DNA of 64,000 nt from Thermococcus eurythermalis. GTDB lineage: Archaea; Methanobacteriota_B; Thermococci; Thermococcales; Thermococcaceae. Of the stretch, positions 36,957 through 46,294 are shown piece after piece (positions within the stretch are counted from its first letter, which is position 1; every line of letters begins with the position of its first letter). Under the pieces are notes generated by a model. It was not told the origin of the DNA. It ran no database searches and was given only the letters and a program-made list of their open reading frames with translations. The position numbers and the translations under genes were made by a program. Location of the stretch: the NCBI RefSeq assembly GCF_000769655.1, contig NZ_CP008887.1:124001-188000 (forward strand). Reading direction: 5' to 3'.

Positions 36957-37863
36957 GGAACTCCTCAACGTACTCTTTTTTCGGTGGAAACGGGAAGTTG
37001 TAGGGCTCCTTCTTTGGCCTTTCATTGTAGTACGGCCTGTTGCAGGCCGGACAGCCGTGGGTGGAAAACACTGACGGCGGAACGTCTATACCGTCCAGGT
37101 CAAAGCCCGCTATGGAGTCTCCCTCCATGATGATTCTGTCCCCGAGGCCGTTCTCAATGAGCCACCTGGCCAGCTGGACTTTCCGGTAGCGCTCAAGGCT
37201 TGGTGGAGAAGAGTTCTCAAGCCTCGTTCCCTTCAGGGGAGTGAAGGCGAAGAGCGAAACGTCAGCCCCTATTGAGTATGCCCTTTCAAACGTCTCGACC
37301 AGCTCCCTGTCGGTCTCCCCAAGCCCCACTATGACGTGAACCAGCGCCCTTCCGGCCCCGAAGACGTCAACGATTCTCTTAGCGAAGTCCCACATCTCCC
37401 CCCACTCGAAGTCGGGTTTAATCTCACTGAACAGCCTCTTGCTTGCCACGTCCAGGCCAACGCCAATGTAGTCAACGCCAAGGCCATTGAACTCATCAAG
37501 AGTTGCCCTATCAACGGGAGTTATCGAGACCGAGACTGGCAGATTGAGGGGCTTAAACGCCTCAAGCAGGGTGAAAACATCATCAAGCATTCCGGGGTAG
37601 TCTATCGTCTGGAGACATATCCTCCCGAAGCGGCCGTTGGGAAACGCATCGAGAACTTCTTCAAGCTCGAACGCAGGCCAGGTGACGCGGGAGAGCCTGT
37701 TGAAGTCCGCACTGCTTGAACGGGCCTGGGCACAGAAGGCGCAGTCGTTGGCGCATTTGCCAGGCCAATATGTCATTAGGTAGGCAGTCGTTGGCCGGGC
37801 CATCAGCTTCGCCCTGATAAGCCCCATCGCGATTGCGGTGCCGTAGGAGACCCTAACGAGCAT
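36925..37863 (-). CDS. Radical SAM protein, probable LipS-type lipoyl synthase subunit
   Basis: 312 residues with the cluster motif KCANDCAFCAQA (BioB-like CxxxCxxC, residues about 36-43), a radical SAM barrel (ICLQTIDYPGM, DYIGVGLDVASKRLFSEIKP) and a C-terminal extra pair HGCPACNRPYYNERPKK that could hold a second cluster. Such genes are often annotated biotin synthase. The neighbours (MFS transporter, then plant-type asparaginase) match the order around TK2248 of T. kodakarensis as I remember it, and TK2248 was shown to be one half of a two-protein lipoyl synthase. The identification rests on that memory of synteny. Confidence 0.75.
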   Translation of the reverse strand: MLVRVSYGTAIAMGLIRAKLMARPTTAYLMTYWPGKCANDCAFCAQARSSSADFNRLSRVTWPAFELEEVLDAFPNGRFGRICLQTIDYPGMLDDVFTLLEAFKPLNLPVSVSITPVDRATLDEFNGLGVDYIGVGLDVASKRLFSEIKPDFEWGEMWDFAKRIVDVFGAGRALVHVIVGLGETDRELVETFERAYSIGADVSLFAFTPLKGTRLENSSPPSLERYRKVQLARWLIENGLGDRIIMEGDSIAGFDLDGIDVPPSVFSTHGCPACNRPYYNERPKKEPYNFPFPPKKEYVEEFLTRLGSRRPR

Positions 37864-39022
37864 TCAACTTCCCCCAGATAACGGGCGCGTAGAGGGTTAT
37901 AAACCCAACCCCAAGGATTAAAGGAAGAACCGGAAAGACGCCCCAGTAGTCCCTCACCTGGGCGACGTAGCCGAGGGCCACCTGGCCTGCTAAAGTCCCG
38001 AGGTCGAAGAACATGGTGTATATCCCAGAGCCCATCGTCCTTATTCTCTGTGGCAGGTTTCCGAGGGCCATCAGCTGCATCGCCGGAACCGCCAGACCAA
38101 AGCCCGCTCCGATGAGGGCGGCGCTGACGTAAGCGTAGGGCGGAAGAGTGTACACGTTAAGCATGACGTAGCCCATGAGGAGAAGGACGAGGCCAAGGGT
38201 CGTCACCGGGAGAGGCCCTCTTCTGTCGGCGCTCCTGCCCCCGATAAGGCGCGTCATAAAGGAAAATGTCCCGATGACCATCATATAATAACCGAAGAGG
38301 CTCTGGGGTAGGGATAGGGACTTGTAGAGGGCGGGGAGGTAAGTGGTAACCCCCGCATAGCTCATCGAGAAGAGGAAGAGCGTCAGCGAGGCGGAAACGA
38401 AGGTTACCCTCAACAGCTCGCGGTAGCTGGCCTTCTCGTGCTCCCTGTGTCCTGCAACATCCCCGACTTCACGCCAGGCCATGAAAGCCAGCAATGCCCC
38501 GACTGTCGAGAACACCGCCGTCAGCGCAAAAGCCCCTCCAAACCCGATTAAATCTGAGGCGTAGCCGCCTATCGCAGGCCCGACTATGTTGCCCAGGGAA
38601 AACATCATGCCGCGCCAGCCGAGGGTCTCTCCCACCCTGCCGGCGGGGGCCAGGTCTACTGCGGTTGAAAGGCTGGAGGGGAAGAACAGCCCCATTGAGA
38701 ATCCGTGAATTGCCCTGGCAAATGCGAAGAGGTAGACGTTGGAAGTCAGGGCAGACACGACGTAAAGAACCCCCGCAAGGAGGCCCAACAGATTACCGCC
38801 GACGAGGGCGTGGAAGCGGTAGCCTTTATCCCCAACGGCACCGCCTAGGGGCTTGGAGATGAGGGAGAGGAAAGATGTGACCCCCGCCACGAGTCCGACC
38901 AGGAAGGGCTCGGCGTTAAGGCTGACGAGAAACGGAGAGACCACTGGCGTGACGACGCTTATCCCGAGGAAGAAAAAGAACGTTGAGAAGTTAAGGAGCC
39001 AGACGTCCCTCAGTGAGGCCAC
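37853..39022 (-). CDS. Major facilitator superfamily transporter
   Basis: 389 residues with twelve predicted helices; the loop GGAVGDKGYRFHALVGG matches the MFS A-motif region and a second half repeat is visible (LIGGRSADRRGPLPV). Substrate unknown. The GTG start shares its G with the last base of the asparaginase stop (TAGTG), and the 3' end overlaps the radical SAM gene by 11 bp, so asparaginase, transporter and radical SAM genes form one tight operon. Confidence 0.87.
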   Translation of the reverse strand: MASLRDVWLLNFSTFFFFLGISVVTPVVSPFLVSLNAEPFLVGLVAGVTSFLSLISKPLGGAVGDKGYRFHALVGGNLLGLLAGVLYVVSALTSNVYLFAFARAIHGFSMGLFFPSSLSTAVDLAPAGRVGETLGWRGMMFSLGNIVGPAIGGYASDLIGFGGAFALTAVFSTVGALLAFMAWREVGDVAGHREHEKASYRELLRVTFVSASLTLFLFSMSYAGVTTYLPALYKSLSLPQSLFGYYMMVIGTFSFMTRLIGGRSADRRGPLPVTTLGLVLLLMGYVMLNVYTLPPYAYVSAALIGAGFGLAVPAMQLMALGNLPQRIRTMGSGIYTMFFDLGTLAGQVALGYVAQVRDYWGVFPVLPLILGVGFITLYAPVIWGKLNAR

Positions 39023-39942
39023 TAAACACCAGCCTCCGGCCCTTTCATGCCCTCCTTCATGAAGGCGTAGCTCATGTGCTTGGTATTCTTGGCAAAGCCG
39101 ACGTTGCCCTTTGCATCTACCATAATGATGCCCATCGTGTCGGGGCCGAAGTACCGAGTGGCAAGGCTTATTGCCGCGTCGCTTGCCGCCTGGGCGTCCA
39201 TACCGAGCCTGACGAAATCGGTGGCACTCTTTGCCAGGGCGAGCTTTATCGCCACCTCACCGAGGCCTGTACAGGAAGCACCTGCAACCTCGTTGGCGTA
39301 TGTTCCACCGCCGATTATGGGGGTGTCGCCGACCCTGCCAAACATCTTGAGGAAGACACCGCCGGTTGAAGTCCCCGCAACGACCTCCTCGCCGTCAAAG
39401 GCAACCGCCCCGACCGTGCTCCTGAGGACTTCTGGGTATTCTTTGATCAGCTCGTTGAGCTTCTTCCAGTGCCTCGTTTCCCCCTTCTCGATGAGCTTTT
39501 TCCTGAGCTCCTCCCACTGCTTGAGCCTCTCATCTGTAACCGGGTCGTACTCCTCGAAGCCCATGAGCCTGGCAAACTTGACGGCCCCCTCACCTATGAG
39601 GAGCACGTGGTCGGTCTTCTCCATGACCTTCCTCGCGACGCTTATCGGGTTCTTGACGCCCCAGATGCCAGCAACTGCCCCCGCTTCCAGCGTCTTCCCG
39701 CGCATTATTGCCGCGTCCATCTCGACCTTTCCGTCGAGGGTCAGGACGGAACCGGTGCCGGCGTTGAAGAGCGGGTTGTCTTCAAGGGCCTTGACGGCCT
39801 CCTCGACGGCGTCCAGTGCGGAACCCCTCTTGAGCTCGCGCCAGCCCGCCAGAACAGCCTCCCTAACGCCCTCAATGACCTTTGGAATGCGCTCCTCTTT
39901 CCTTATTGTGCCGGCACCGCCGTGGACTATTATCGCGACCAT
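39022..39942 (-). CDS. Plant-type L-asparaginase / isoaspartyl peptidase
   Basis: Ntn hydrolase that splits itself before a threonine. The 306-residue precursor has VHGGAGTI at the N-terminus, the cleavage site RSTVGAVA with Thr176 as future nucleophile, and GTSTGGVFLKMFGRVGDTPIIGGGTYAN in the beta chain. Family members hydrolyse L-asparagine and isoaspartyl dipeptides. The ATG of MVAIIVHGG has GGTGG upstream. It is the first gene of the operon with the MFS transporter, which might import or export an amino acid (inference). Confidence 0.94.
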   Translation of the reverse strand: MVAIIVHGGAGTIRKEERIPKVIEGVREAVLAGWRELKRGSALDAVEEAVKALEDNPLFNAGTGSVLTLDGKVEMDAAIMRGKTLEAGAVAGIWGVKNPISVARKVMEKTDHVLLIGEGAVKFARLMGFEEYDPVTDERLKQWEELRKKLIEKGETRHWKKLNELIKEYPEVLRSTVGAVAFDGEEVVAGTSTGGVFLKMFGRVGDTPIIGGGTYANEVAGASCTGLGEVAIKLALAKSATDFVRLGMDAQAASDAAISLATRYFGPDTMGIIMVDAKGNVGFAKNTKHMSYAFMKEGMKGPEAGV

Positions 39943-40001
39943 GAGAACCACCGGGGAAAGTTCCCTCGAAGGGTTAAAAGGGTTGTGGAAACGAAAAGAA
40001 A

Positions 40002-40913
40002 TCAGCTGATCGCCATGTTGATTATAGTCTCCCCGATGTTCTCAAGGTACTCAAGTATCCTCCTGAAGCTCTCCTTGGCAATGGACTGCCTGTAGTCGGT
40101 CGCTTTAATCGTGGCGCGGAGCTCTAGCATGAGCTTGTCTATCGCCTTGAGGTCGCGCTTCTCTATCTGCGCAACCATGGCCTCGAACTTCTCCCGGAGG
40201 TACTGGACGTCAATATCATCGGGGTTCTCCGCGATTCTGATTATGTGGTCGCCTATCCTCTCGATGTTCCTGGCGATGAATAGAATCCCCATGAGGTCAA
40301 ACGTCCTCCTGGCGATTCCACTCTCCTCCACAACCGTGTGCTTGCTCAGCAGCCTGTTCACGGTGCGGACTATCAGAAAGTAGAACCTGTCAAGCTCGTT
40401 TTCGAGGTCGTTCATGTCACGCCTTATCTCGCCGTCCCCGGTGCCGATGAGGAGCTCAAGGTCGCCGAGCATCGAGAGGATAATGGACCTGATTCTCCAC
40501 AGGAGCTCAGCCAGGTTGACCTCGTCCTCGTCGAGAAGGCTCTTTGCAACAATCCTCATCGGTTCGTCGAGGATTATCTCGACACCGGGAAGGCTCTGAA
40601 GCACCTTTCTTATTTTGACCTTGTAGATCGGCATCTCCCCGGGGAGCCTTATCTCAAGGACATCGTAGCCCTGGATGTAGGCGGAGATAACGAGCCTTAT
40701 CGCCATATCGGGCGAGAACTCCTCGGAGAGCGCCAGGACTTTTTTCTCGCTCACATCTTTAGGCTCGCTAGGGAAGATTGTTATACTGCCGTCCGGGTTT
40801 ATAGTCAGCGGTACGGTATCACCCTGCTTTAGGTTGTGCTCCTTCACCCATTTCTTTGGAAGGGAAATTATGTATGAGCTTCGTCCGGTAAACTGTATCT
40901 TGCGGAACTCCAT
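40002..40913 (-). CDS. AbrB/SpoVT-PhoU domain regulator
   Basis: 303 residues: residues 1-50 are a swapped-hairpin AbrB-like domain (RKIQFTGRSSYIISLPKKWVKEHNLKQGDTV), residues about 110-300 are PhoU-like three-helix bundles (VRTVNRLLSKHTV, ARNIERIGDHIIRIAE, with the metal-binding D/E-rich helix). Such proteins are linked to phosphate uptake control in archaea. No Pst transporter genes are adjacent. A minus-strand TATA-like CCTTTAACGG lies about 35 nt before the ATG. Confidence 0.88.
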   Translation of the reverse strand: MEFRKIQFTGRSSYIISLPKKWVKEHNLKQGDTVPLTINPDGSITIFPSEPKDVSEKKVLALSEEFSPDMAIRLVISAYIQGYDVLEIRLPGEMPIYKVKIRKVLQSLPGVEIILDEPMRIVAKSLLDEDEVNLAELLWRIRSIILSMLGDLELLIGTGDGEIRRDMNDLENELDRFYFLIVRTVNRLLSKHTVVEESGIARRTFDLMGILFIARNIERIGDHIIRIAENPDDIDVQYLREKFEAMVAQIEKRDLKAIDKLMLELRATIKATDYRQSIAKESFRRILEYLENIGETIINMAIS

Positions 40914-40997
40914 ATCAAGCCACCCACGCTATATAGAGATAGCCCGTTAAAGGCTTCACTTCGATAAACTTATAAGCGCTATGAGGGACGTTTCACT

Positions 40998-42164
40998 ATG
41001 CTCTCCAAGTACGGCAGGGACGCGAAGATACTCATCGGGGCAAACGCGCTTGGACAGACGTTCCTCTGGTTCTCGTTCTTCATAATGCCGTTTTACCTGA
41101 CCGCCCTTGGCTACAACGAGAAAGAAATGGGAGCGTTCTTCTCGACCCAGACGACTGTAGGAGGGCTCTTTTTCCTTCTGGCAGGATATGTCTCCCTAAG
41201 GCTCGGATACAAGAAGACTCTCATCCTGAGCGCGTTCGCCGGGCTCATCGGGAGGCTCCTGCAGGTTCTCGCGCCGAACACGTTTATCCTGTTCCTCGGG
41301 TTCGTCCTCGTGGGGGTGAACATGGGGCTAAGGCAGCCGAACTACAACGCCTACCTGAGCGAGCTCGTTCCAGGCGAGATGAGGCACGAGGCGTTCTCCA
41401 AGAGCTTCGGCCTTGGAACGCTCTTCAACTCGCTTGGAGTACTCCTAGCGGGCTTTCTACCGGAATATCTAATGAGACTATCCTTCGCAGAGGAAACGGC
41501 CTACAGAATAACGTTCTCCTTCTCAATCCTCCAGTTCGTCTTTGTTATCCCTGCCCTGCTCCTCGTCCATGACGTCGAGGTCAGGGAGAGAAAGATAAGG
41601 TGGGAAAGAGACCTGGTAATAAAAATCCTCAAGTTTTCACTGCCCAGCGCCCTCATAGGCCTCGGTGCGGGGATAACCATACCCTTCATGAGCATCTACT
41701 TCAAGAAGCGCTTCGGGGAAACCCTCCAGGCGATAAGCTGGGTCTTCTTCTTCCAGCAGCTGGCGATGGGCCTCGGCTCGTTTGGACTGCCCGAGCTCGT
41801 CAGGAGGTACGGGCCCGTCAGGGTTATAACGTCATTCCAGGGGCTTGCAACGCTCCTCTTCGTCGTGTTTCCGTCCCTAGAGACGTTCGCACTGGCGGGA
41901 GCGGTTTATGTGCTCAGGGCAATACTCATGAACATAATCTGGCCGATAAACGACTCGTTCATGATGGGCTTTTTCAGGGCCGAGGAAAAGGCAACAGCAA
42001 ACGGGATAAGGCAGGCATTCTCGACGTTCATGCGCGGAATAGGAAACTCCATCGGCGGGACGCTCTTTGCAGTCTCCCTCGCTTACCCGTTCTACGCCAC
42101 AGCCATCCTGTACGCCGTAGCAACGGTCATGTTCTATGTCCTCTTCATAAAACACAACGAGTGA
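40998..42164 (+). CDS. Major facilitator superfamily transporter
   Basis: 388 residues with about twelve helices, SLRLGYKKTLILSAFAGLIGR as the A-motif-like loop, and charged central loop EVRERKIRWERD. Substrate unknown. TATA-like ACTTATAAGCG (about 40970-40980) lies about 25 nt before the ATG, giving a very short leader without a clear ribosome site. It is divergent from the AbrB-PhoU gene and convergent with iorB. Confidence 0.87.
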   Translation: MLSKYGRDAKILIGANALGQTFLWFSFFIMPFYLTALGYNEKEMGAFFSTQTTVGGLFFLLAGYVSLRLGYKKTLILSAFAGLIGRLLQVLAPNTFILFLGFVLVGVNMGLRQPNYNAYLSELVPGEMRHEAFSKSFGLGTLFNSLGVLLAGFLPEYLMRLSFAEETAYRITFSFSILQFVFVIPALLLVHDVEVRERKIRWERDLVIKILKFSLPSALIGLGAGITIPFMSIYFKKRFGETLQAISWVFFFQQLAMGLGSFGLPELVRRYGPVRVITSFQGLATLLFVVFPSLETFALAGAVYVLRAILMNIIWPINDSFMMGFFRAEEKATANGIRQAFSTFMRGIGNSIGGTLFAVSLAYPFYATAILYAVATVMFYVLFIKHNE

Positions 42165-42195
42165 AGTGTCCCAAAGGAAGAAGAGAGGGAAAAGT

Positions 42196-42780
42196 TCACT
42201 CCTCTGCGAGCTCGACTCCCCTATCGAAGGCCCTGAAGTTCACTTCCCAGAGCTTCTCGCGCAGGGTGAGCTTTATCCCCTCGAGGAGGCTCTCGCGCTT
42301 GAGCGGAATGAGGCCCTTGCCATAGGCATAGCCGAGCATCAGGACGCCAAGGGTCCTGGGGTTTATCCCGTCAGCCTCGCGCTGGAAGTCCAACATGTGG
42401 ACGGGGCAGATTCTTCCAAGGGCCTCGTTTATCTCTTCAAGCTCAGGGTAGCGCTCCTTTCCGACGAGCGTCGTCGCGGTGTGAATCGGATAAGCATTGA
42501 CGATTGCCACGCTCTCCTTTCCCAAAAACCGAGCGTTCCTCAGAGCCTCTGCGGGCTCAAGGGCGAGCATTAGGTCCGCTTCCCCCTCCCCGATGAGAGG
42601 AGAATAAACCTCCTCGCCAAAGCGGAGGTAGCTGAGGACGCTTCCGTAGCGCTGGCTCATTCCAAGGGTCTCGCCGATGCGAACGTTGTAGCCCTCTACC
42701 ATCGCCGCGTTCCCGACTATCCTCGAAAGGGTCAGACCACCCTGGCCGCCGACCCCGGTAATTATAAGGTTAAACTCCAT
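42196..42780 (-). CDS. iorB: Indolepyruvate ferredoxin oxidoreductase subunit beta (IorB)
   Basis: 194 residues of the gamma-type 2-oxoacid oxidoreductase fold: NLIITGVGGQGGLTLSRIVGNAA at the N-terminus, ETLGMSQRYGSV and DLMLALEPAEALR. IorB works with the larger IorA in ferredoxin-dependent breakdown of aromatic amino acids. The ATG of MEFNLIITG follows GGTGGTGTTT. No iorA is adjacent on either side, so the partner must be encoded elsewhere or the protein serves another oxoacid oxidoreductase. Confidence 0.88.
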   Translation of the reverse strand: MEFNLIITGVGGQGGLTLSRIVGNAAMVEGYNVRIGETLGMSQRYGSVLSYLRFGEEVYSPLIGEGEADLMLALEPAEALRNARFLGKESVAIVNAYPIHTATTLVGKERYPELEEINEALGRICPVHMLDFQREADGINPRTLGVLMLGYAYGKGLIPLKRESLLEGIKLTLREKLWEVNFRAFDRGVELAEE

Positions 42781-42965
42781 AAACACCACCTACATGGGTT
42801 GGAGCGAGACAATAAAAAGCTAAGCTCAAAAAAATTCGCTGAAACAAGGGGTTTTCTGAAAATTATGAGCCTTCCATCCTTAGTTCGAGAATTCCATTCA
42901 ATTTCCAAGACACCTCCAGCCGGGGCCTAGGATACATATTTAAGGGATTGCGAGAACCCAAAAAT

Positions 42966-43652
42966 ATGACGTTCGAGGAGTACTACTCGGCTTTCAAGAC
43001 ATACAGCGATGTCCATTCAGAAGAGTACAGGAGAAGAATCGAAAACCTTGAGCCCCTCCTCATGAAGTTCATGACGAAAAAGGGAAGAGTCCTCGACCTC
43101 GGGTGCGGTGCAGGGGGCTTTTCCTTCCTTCTCGAAGACTTAGGCTTTACAGTTATCGGAGCCGACAACAGCGACTACATGCTCTCCCTCGCGAGGGGTT
43201 TTGCCAAAGAGAAGGGCTCAAAGGTAGAGTTTATCAAAGCCGACGCCAAGGAGCTTCCCTTTGAGGACGACTCATTCGACTACGTCCTCTTCATAGACAA
43301 TCTCGTGCACTTTGAGCCCCTTGACCTTGGAAAGGCCTTCCGCGAGATAGCGAGAGTGCTGAAGCCAGGTGGGAGGCTCCTACTCCAGTTCACAGACCTC
43401 AGAGCCCTGCTCCCAGTCCTCATGAACGGACAGGTGGTCGGGGCAGAGTACTGGATAAGCAAAGTCCTGCCGGATAGAGAGGAGAAGACCGTCCTGATAG
43501 AGTTCCAGAGCGAGGAGAAGTCCTTCAGGGTTCGCTTCAACGTCTGGGGAAAGACTGCGGTGGAGCTCCTGACAAAGCTCTACTTCAGAAAGATTGGAGA
43601 GGAGCAGATAAACGAGCACACATACCTTCAGGTTTACGAGCCAAAGAAATGA
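42966..43652 (+). CDS. Class I SAM-dependent methyltransferase
   Basis: 228 residues with motif I RVLDLGCGAGGFSFLLEDLG, motif II VIGADNSDYML, and EDDSFDYVLFIDNLVHF plus EIARVLKPGGRLLLQ, typical of the UbiE/COQ5-like group. The substrate is not readable. I chose the ATG of MTFEEYYSAFK because the TATA element CATATTTAAG (about 42935-42944) sits 25-28 nt before it, so the transcript is probably leaderless; an upstream TTG would add six residues. Confidence 0.88.
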   Translation: MTFEEYYSAFKTYSDVHSEEYRRRIENLEPLLMKFMTKKGRVLDLGCGAGGFSFLLEDLGFTVIGADNSDYMLSLARGFAKEKGSKVEFIKADAKELPFEDDSFDYVLFIDNLVHFEPLDLGKAFREIARVLKPGGRLLLQFTDLRALLPVLMNGQVVGAEYWISKVLPDREEKTVLIEFQSEEKSFRVRFNVWGKTAVELLTKLYFRKIGEEQINEHTYLQVYEPKK

Positions 43653-43664
43653 AACAAAAACAAA

Positions 43665-45245
43665 TCAGGCCTCCATGCGGAGGCGCTTGAGGACGAACTC
43701 CCTATCGAGCGAGGCCAAGAACGGGGCAAGCCTCGGCCCGCGGTCCTTGCCTATGAAGACGTTGTAGAGAACCTTAAACCACTCCTTGCTCGGGATTCCG
43801 CGCTTCTTGGCGACGTCAAAGATTGCGTTGTTGAGCTCATCAACCGTGAACTTCTCGTGTGCCTCGATCCAGTCTGCCAGCTCCATCATCGCCTCCCTGA
43901 TTTCGGGCTTTAGGTCGAGCCCTGGCGCTTCCTCAAGCAGGCTGAACTTGACGTTCTCGGGGGCGTACTTCTCGACCCAGTTCCTGGCGAGCCTGATGCG
44001 GAGCCTTATTCTCTCAATGTCCTCTTCGCTCAGGTTCTCGGGAACGTGGCCCTGCTCCTTGAGAACCCTGATTATTCCCTCCTCGTCGAGGTGAGGCATC
44101 TGGACGAGGGTGACGAGGAAGCGGAAGGGCGCCTGAGCGATAAGCCTCTCCGGAACCTTCGGCATCGACAGCTCGTAGGTCCTCTTGAGTTCCTCTTCCT
44201 CCTCGGGGTTCTTTGCGTGCTCAAGGCCGAAGTAAATCCTCTCGACCTTGTCGAACTCGTCGTAGAGGTTGAGAAGGCCGAGACCGAGGTCTATCTTGAG
44301 CTCCTTGTTGGGCCTCGCCTTGGCGTAGATGAAGCGGATTATTCCCGGCTCGAGAACCTCGTAAAGGTCGCTGAGGAGTATAACGTTACCCTTTGAGCCA
44401 CTCATCTTGCCCTTCTGTCCCTTGATTCCGACAAACTCGTACATGAGGGTCATCGGGGCGGGCCAGCCGAAGACCTTCTCGGAAATCTCCTTTCCGGTGT
44501 CGTAGGAGCTTCCAGCGGCGAGGTGGTCCTTTCCAGCCGGCTCGAAGTCCACCTTGAAGTGGGCCCAGCGCATCGGCCAGTCAACGCGCCAGCGGAGCTT
44601 AACGTTGCCCTCCCTTATGTCGGTCTCCCCCTCCTCGCCACAGTGCTCACAGCGGTACTTAACCTTCCACCCGCCGTCCCACGAGACGAACTTCGCCTCT
44701 CGCCTACACTTCGGGCAGTAGACCATGACCGGCTGCCAGTCATCTTCGAGGGGCGGCTGCTTGGCCCTCTCGCGGTACTTGTCGAGGACGGCTTTGATTT
44801 CATCGCGCTTGGCCAGGGCAGTCCTTATCTCCTCCGCGTACTCACCGGACTTGTAGAGCTCGCTCGCGTAGAGGAAATCAACCTCAATGCCAAGTTTCTT
44901 TACCTCTTCCTCGAACTTCTCCATGAAGTGCTCGGCGTAGCTGTTGTGACACCCCCACGGGTCGGGAACCTCGCGGACGGGCTTGGTTAGGTGCTCCTTC
45001 CACTCAGCCGGGACGTTCTTTGGAACCTTTCTAAAGCGGTCGTAGTCGTCCCACATGTGGATGTGCCTGACCTTCTTTCCCCTGTCCCGGAGGGCGTGGC
45101 CCACGATGTAGGCCGTGAAGAACTCGCGGAAGTTCCCAATGTGAACGTAACCGCTCGGGGTTATCCCGCTCTCGACCACGTACTCCTCCTTGTCACCGCG
45201 TTCCCGGATAATCTTTTCCGCCATGTAGTCCGCCCAGTGAACCAT
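43665..45245 (-). CDS. lysS: Class I lysyl-tRNA synthetase LysS
   Basis: 526 residues of the archaeal class I enzyme. The HIGH-like motif is [11 protein letters not shown], the KMSKS-like motif is MSGSKGNVI, and a zinc region CPKCRRE...CEHCGEEG is present. [14 protein letters not shown] opens the protein. The ATG (MVHWADYM) follows GGTGGTGAAG; an upstream GTG is the alternative. A minus-strand TATA-like CCTTAAAAGCC (about 45278-45288) lies upstream. The class I form is a known trait of most euryarchaea. Confidence 0.97.
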   Translation of the reverse strand: MVHWADYMAEKIIRERGDKEEYVVESGITPSGYVHIGNFREFFTAYIVGHALRDRGKKVRHIHMWDDYDRFRKVPKNVPAEWKEHLTKPVREVPDPWGCHNSYAEHFMEKFEEEVKKLGIEVDFLYASELYKSGEYAEEIRTALAKRDEIKAVLDKYRERAKQPPLEDDWQPVMVYCPKCRREAKFVSWDGGWKVKYRCEHCGEEGETDIREGNVKLRWRVDWPMRWAHFKVDFEPAGKDHLAAGSSYDTGKEISEKVFGWPAPMTLMYEFVGIKGQKGKMSGSKGNVILLSDLYEVLEPGIIRFIYAKARPNKELKIDLGLGLLNLYDEFDKVERIYFGLEHAKNPEEEEELKRTYELSMPKVPERLIAQAPFRFLVTLVQMPHLDEEGIIRVLKEQGHVPENLSEEDIERIRLRIRLARNWVEKYAPENVKFSLLEEAPGLDLKPEIREAMMELADWIEAHEKFTVDELNNAIFDVAKKRGIPSKEWFKVLYNVFIGKDRGPRLAPFLASLDREFVLKRLRMEA

Positions 45246-45371
45246 CTTCACCACCGCGCTTAGCTCCTCGAAAGGGCTTTTAAGGTTAGCCTCCAGTCAA
45301 ACAACTCCCTAAGAGAAACACTTATAAGCACGAAGAGTAAAAACTACTGAACAATGTAAAAGGTGAACGCT

Positions 45372-46241
45372 ATGGAGTTCGAATTGAGGAGAATGAACGT
45401 TTTCTTTCCGGCGTCGCTGGAGATTCAGGAGGAATTACTCAAGGCCGGCTTTAAGGTGCCGTACGACAAGGAAACAGGAAAGAAAACTCCCGTTCCTGTG
45501 GTCTCAAGCTCGAGGGAGGGCAGAAAGCTGAGGCGCGGAAGGCTGCTGAAGGCAACGGATTTTGAGATAAAGGACAAATTCGCGGTGATTCCAGAAGAGA
45601 AAACTCTCATCGAGTTCGAGGTTACCAAGAAGGGCTTTCTCGTGATAAGGCCGAAACCCTTCGAGTACCACCTCGAGGAGCTCGGGTTCCTATCAGTCCC
45701 ACCAAGGATTTGGGGAACGTGGGCGAGCTTTTCACTGCCGTTTTCAGCGTACGGGGAGCTTGCCGATTGGCTGAGTGAGTTTAAAGGGGAAGGCAGCGGT
45801 ATTTACACCGCCTCAAAGGGCTCAGGAGGAAGGATAGAAGTCTACGCATACAAGGGCAGGACGAGGAAAGACCTCGGCATCCCAGTCTTCGGCTACGCCT
45901 TTGGCTTACACGGTCTAACCCTCGCGGAGGAGTACCTGAGGGAAAAGGCGGAGGAGAACGGCGTCCCAGAGGAGAGGCTCCGCTACCTAAAGCTCGGTCT
46001 GAGGAAGAGGAAGGAAACCAAGGCCGGCCTCAGGGTCGGAATCGTCTGGGAGAACGGAAAACCCGTTGAGGTTACCCTTAAGCTCTCTACGACCGCGCCA
46101 AGAGTCAGAATCCAGGGCCTCTACGGAGAGCTCGTCGGAAAGTCCAGAGGCGAGCTCACGAGGACTGACGACTGGTACATCTTAGTCCACGCAACGGACT
46201 TCGTAAACGCCCTTGAGAAGGTGCGCGGGACGTTTGGGTGA
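45372..46241 (+). CDS. Conserved-looking hypothetical protein
   Basis: 289 residues, basic-acidic and soluble, with no membrane helix. Recognisable stretches are VVSSSREGRKLRRGRLLKATDF, LPFSAYGELADWL and a C-terminal DDWYILVHATDFVNALEK. I do not recognise the family and will not assign a function. The ATG follows AGGTGAACGCT; TATA-like CACTTATAAGCACG (about 45317-45330) is upstream. It may share the divergent region with lysS, and the next gene begins close downstream. Confidence 0.75.
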   Translation: MEFELRRMNVFFPASLEIQEELLKAGFKVPYDKETGKKTPVPVVSSSREGRKLRRGRLLKATDFEIKDKFAVIPEEKTLIEFEVTKKGFLVIRPKPFEYHLEELGFLSVPPRIWGTWASFSLPFSAYGELADWLSEFKGEGSGIYTASKGSGGRIEVYAYKGRTRKDLGIPVFGYAFGLHGLTLAEEYLREKAEENGVPEERLRYLKLGLRKRKETKAGLRVGIVWENGKPVEVTLKLSTTAPRVRIQGLYGELVGKSRGELTRTDDWYILVHATDFVNALEKVRGTFG

Positions 46242-46294
46242 GGAGCGGAAGATATTTTAGTTTCAACCTCATTTTTCTTTTGGTGAAAACTGAT

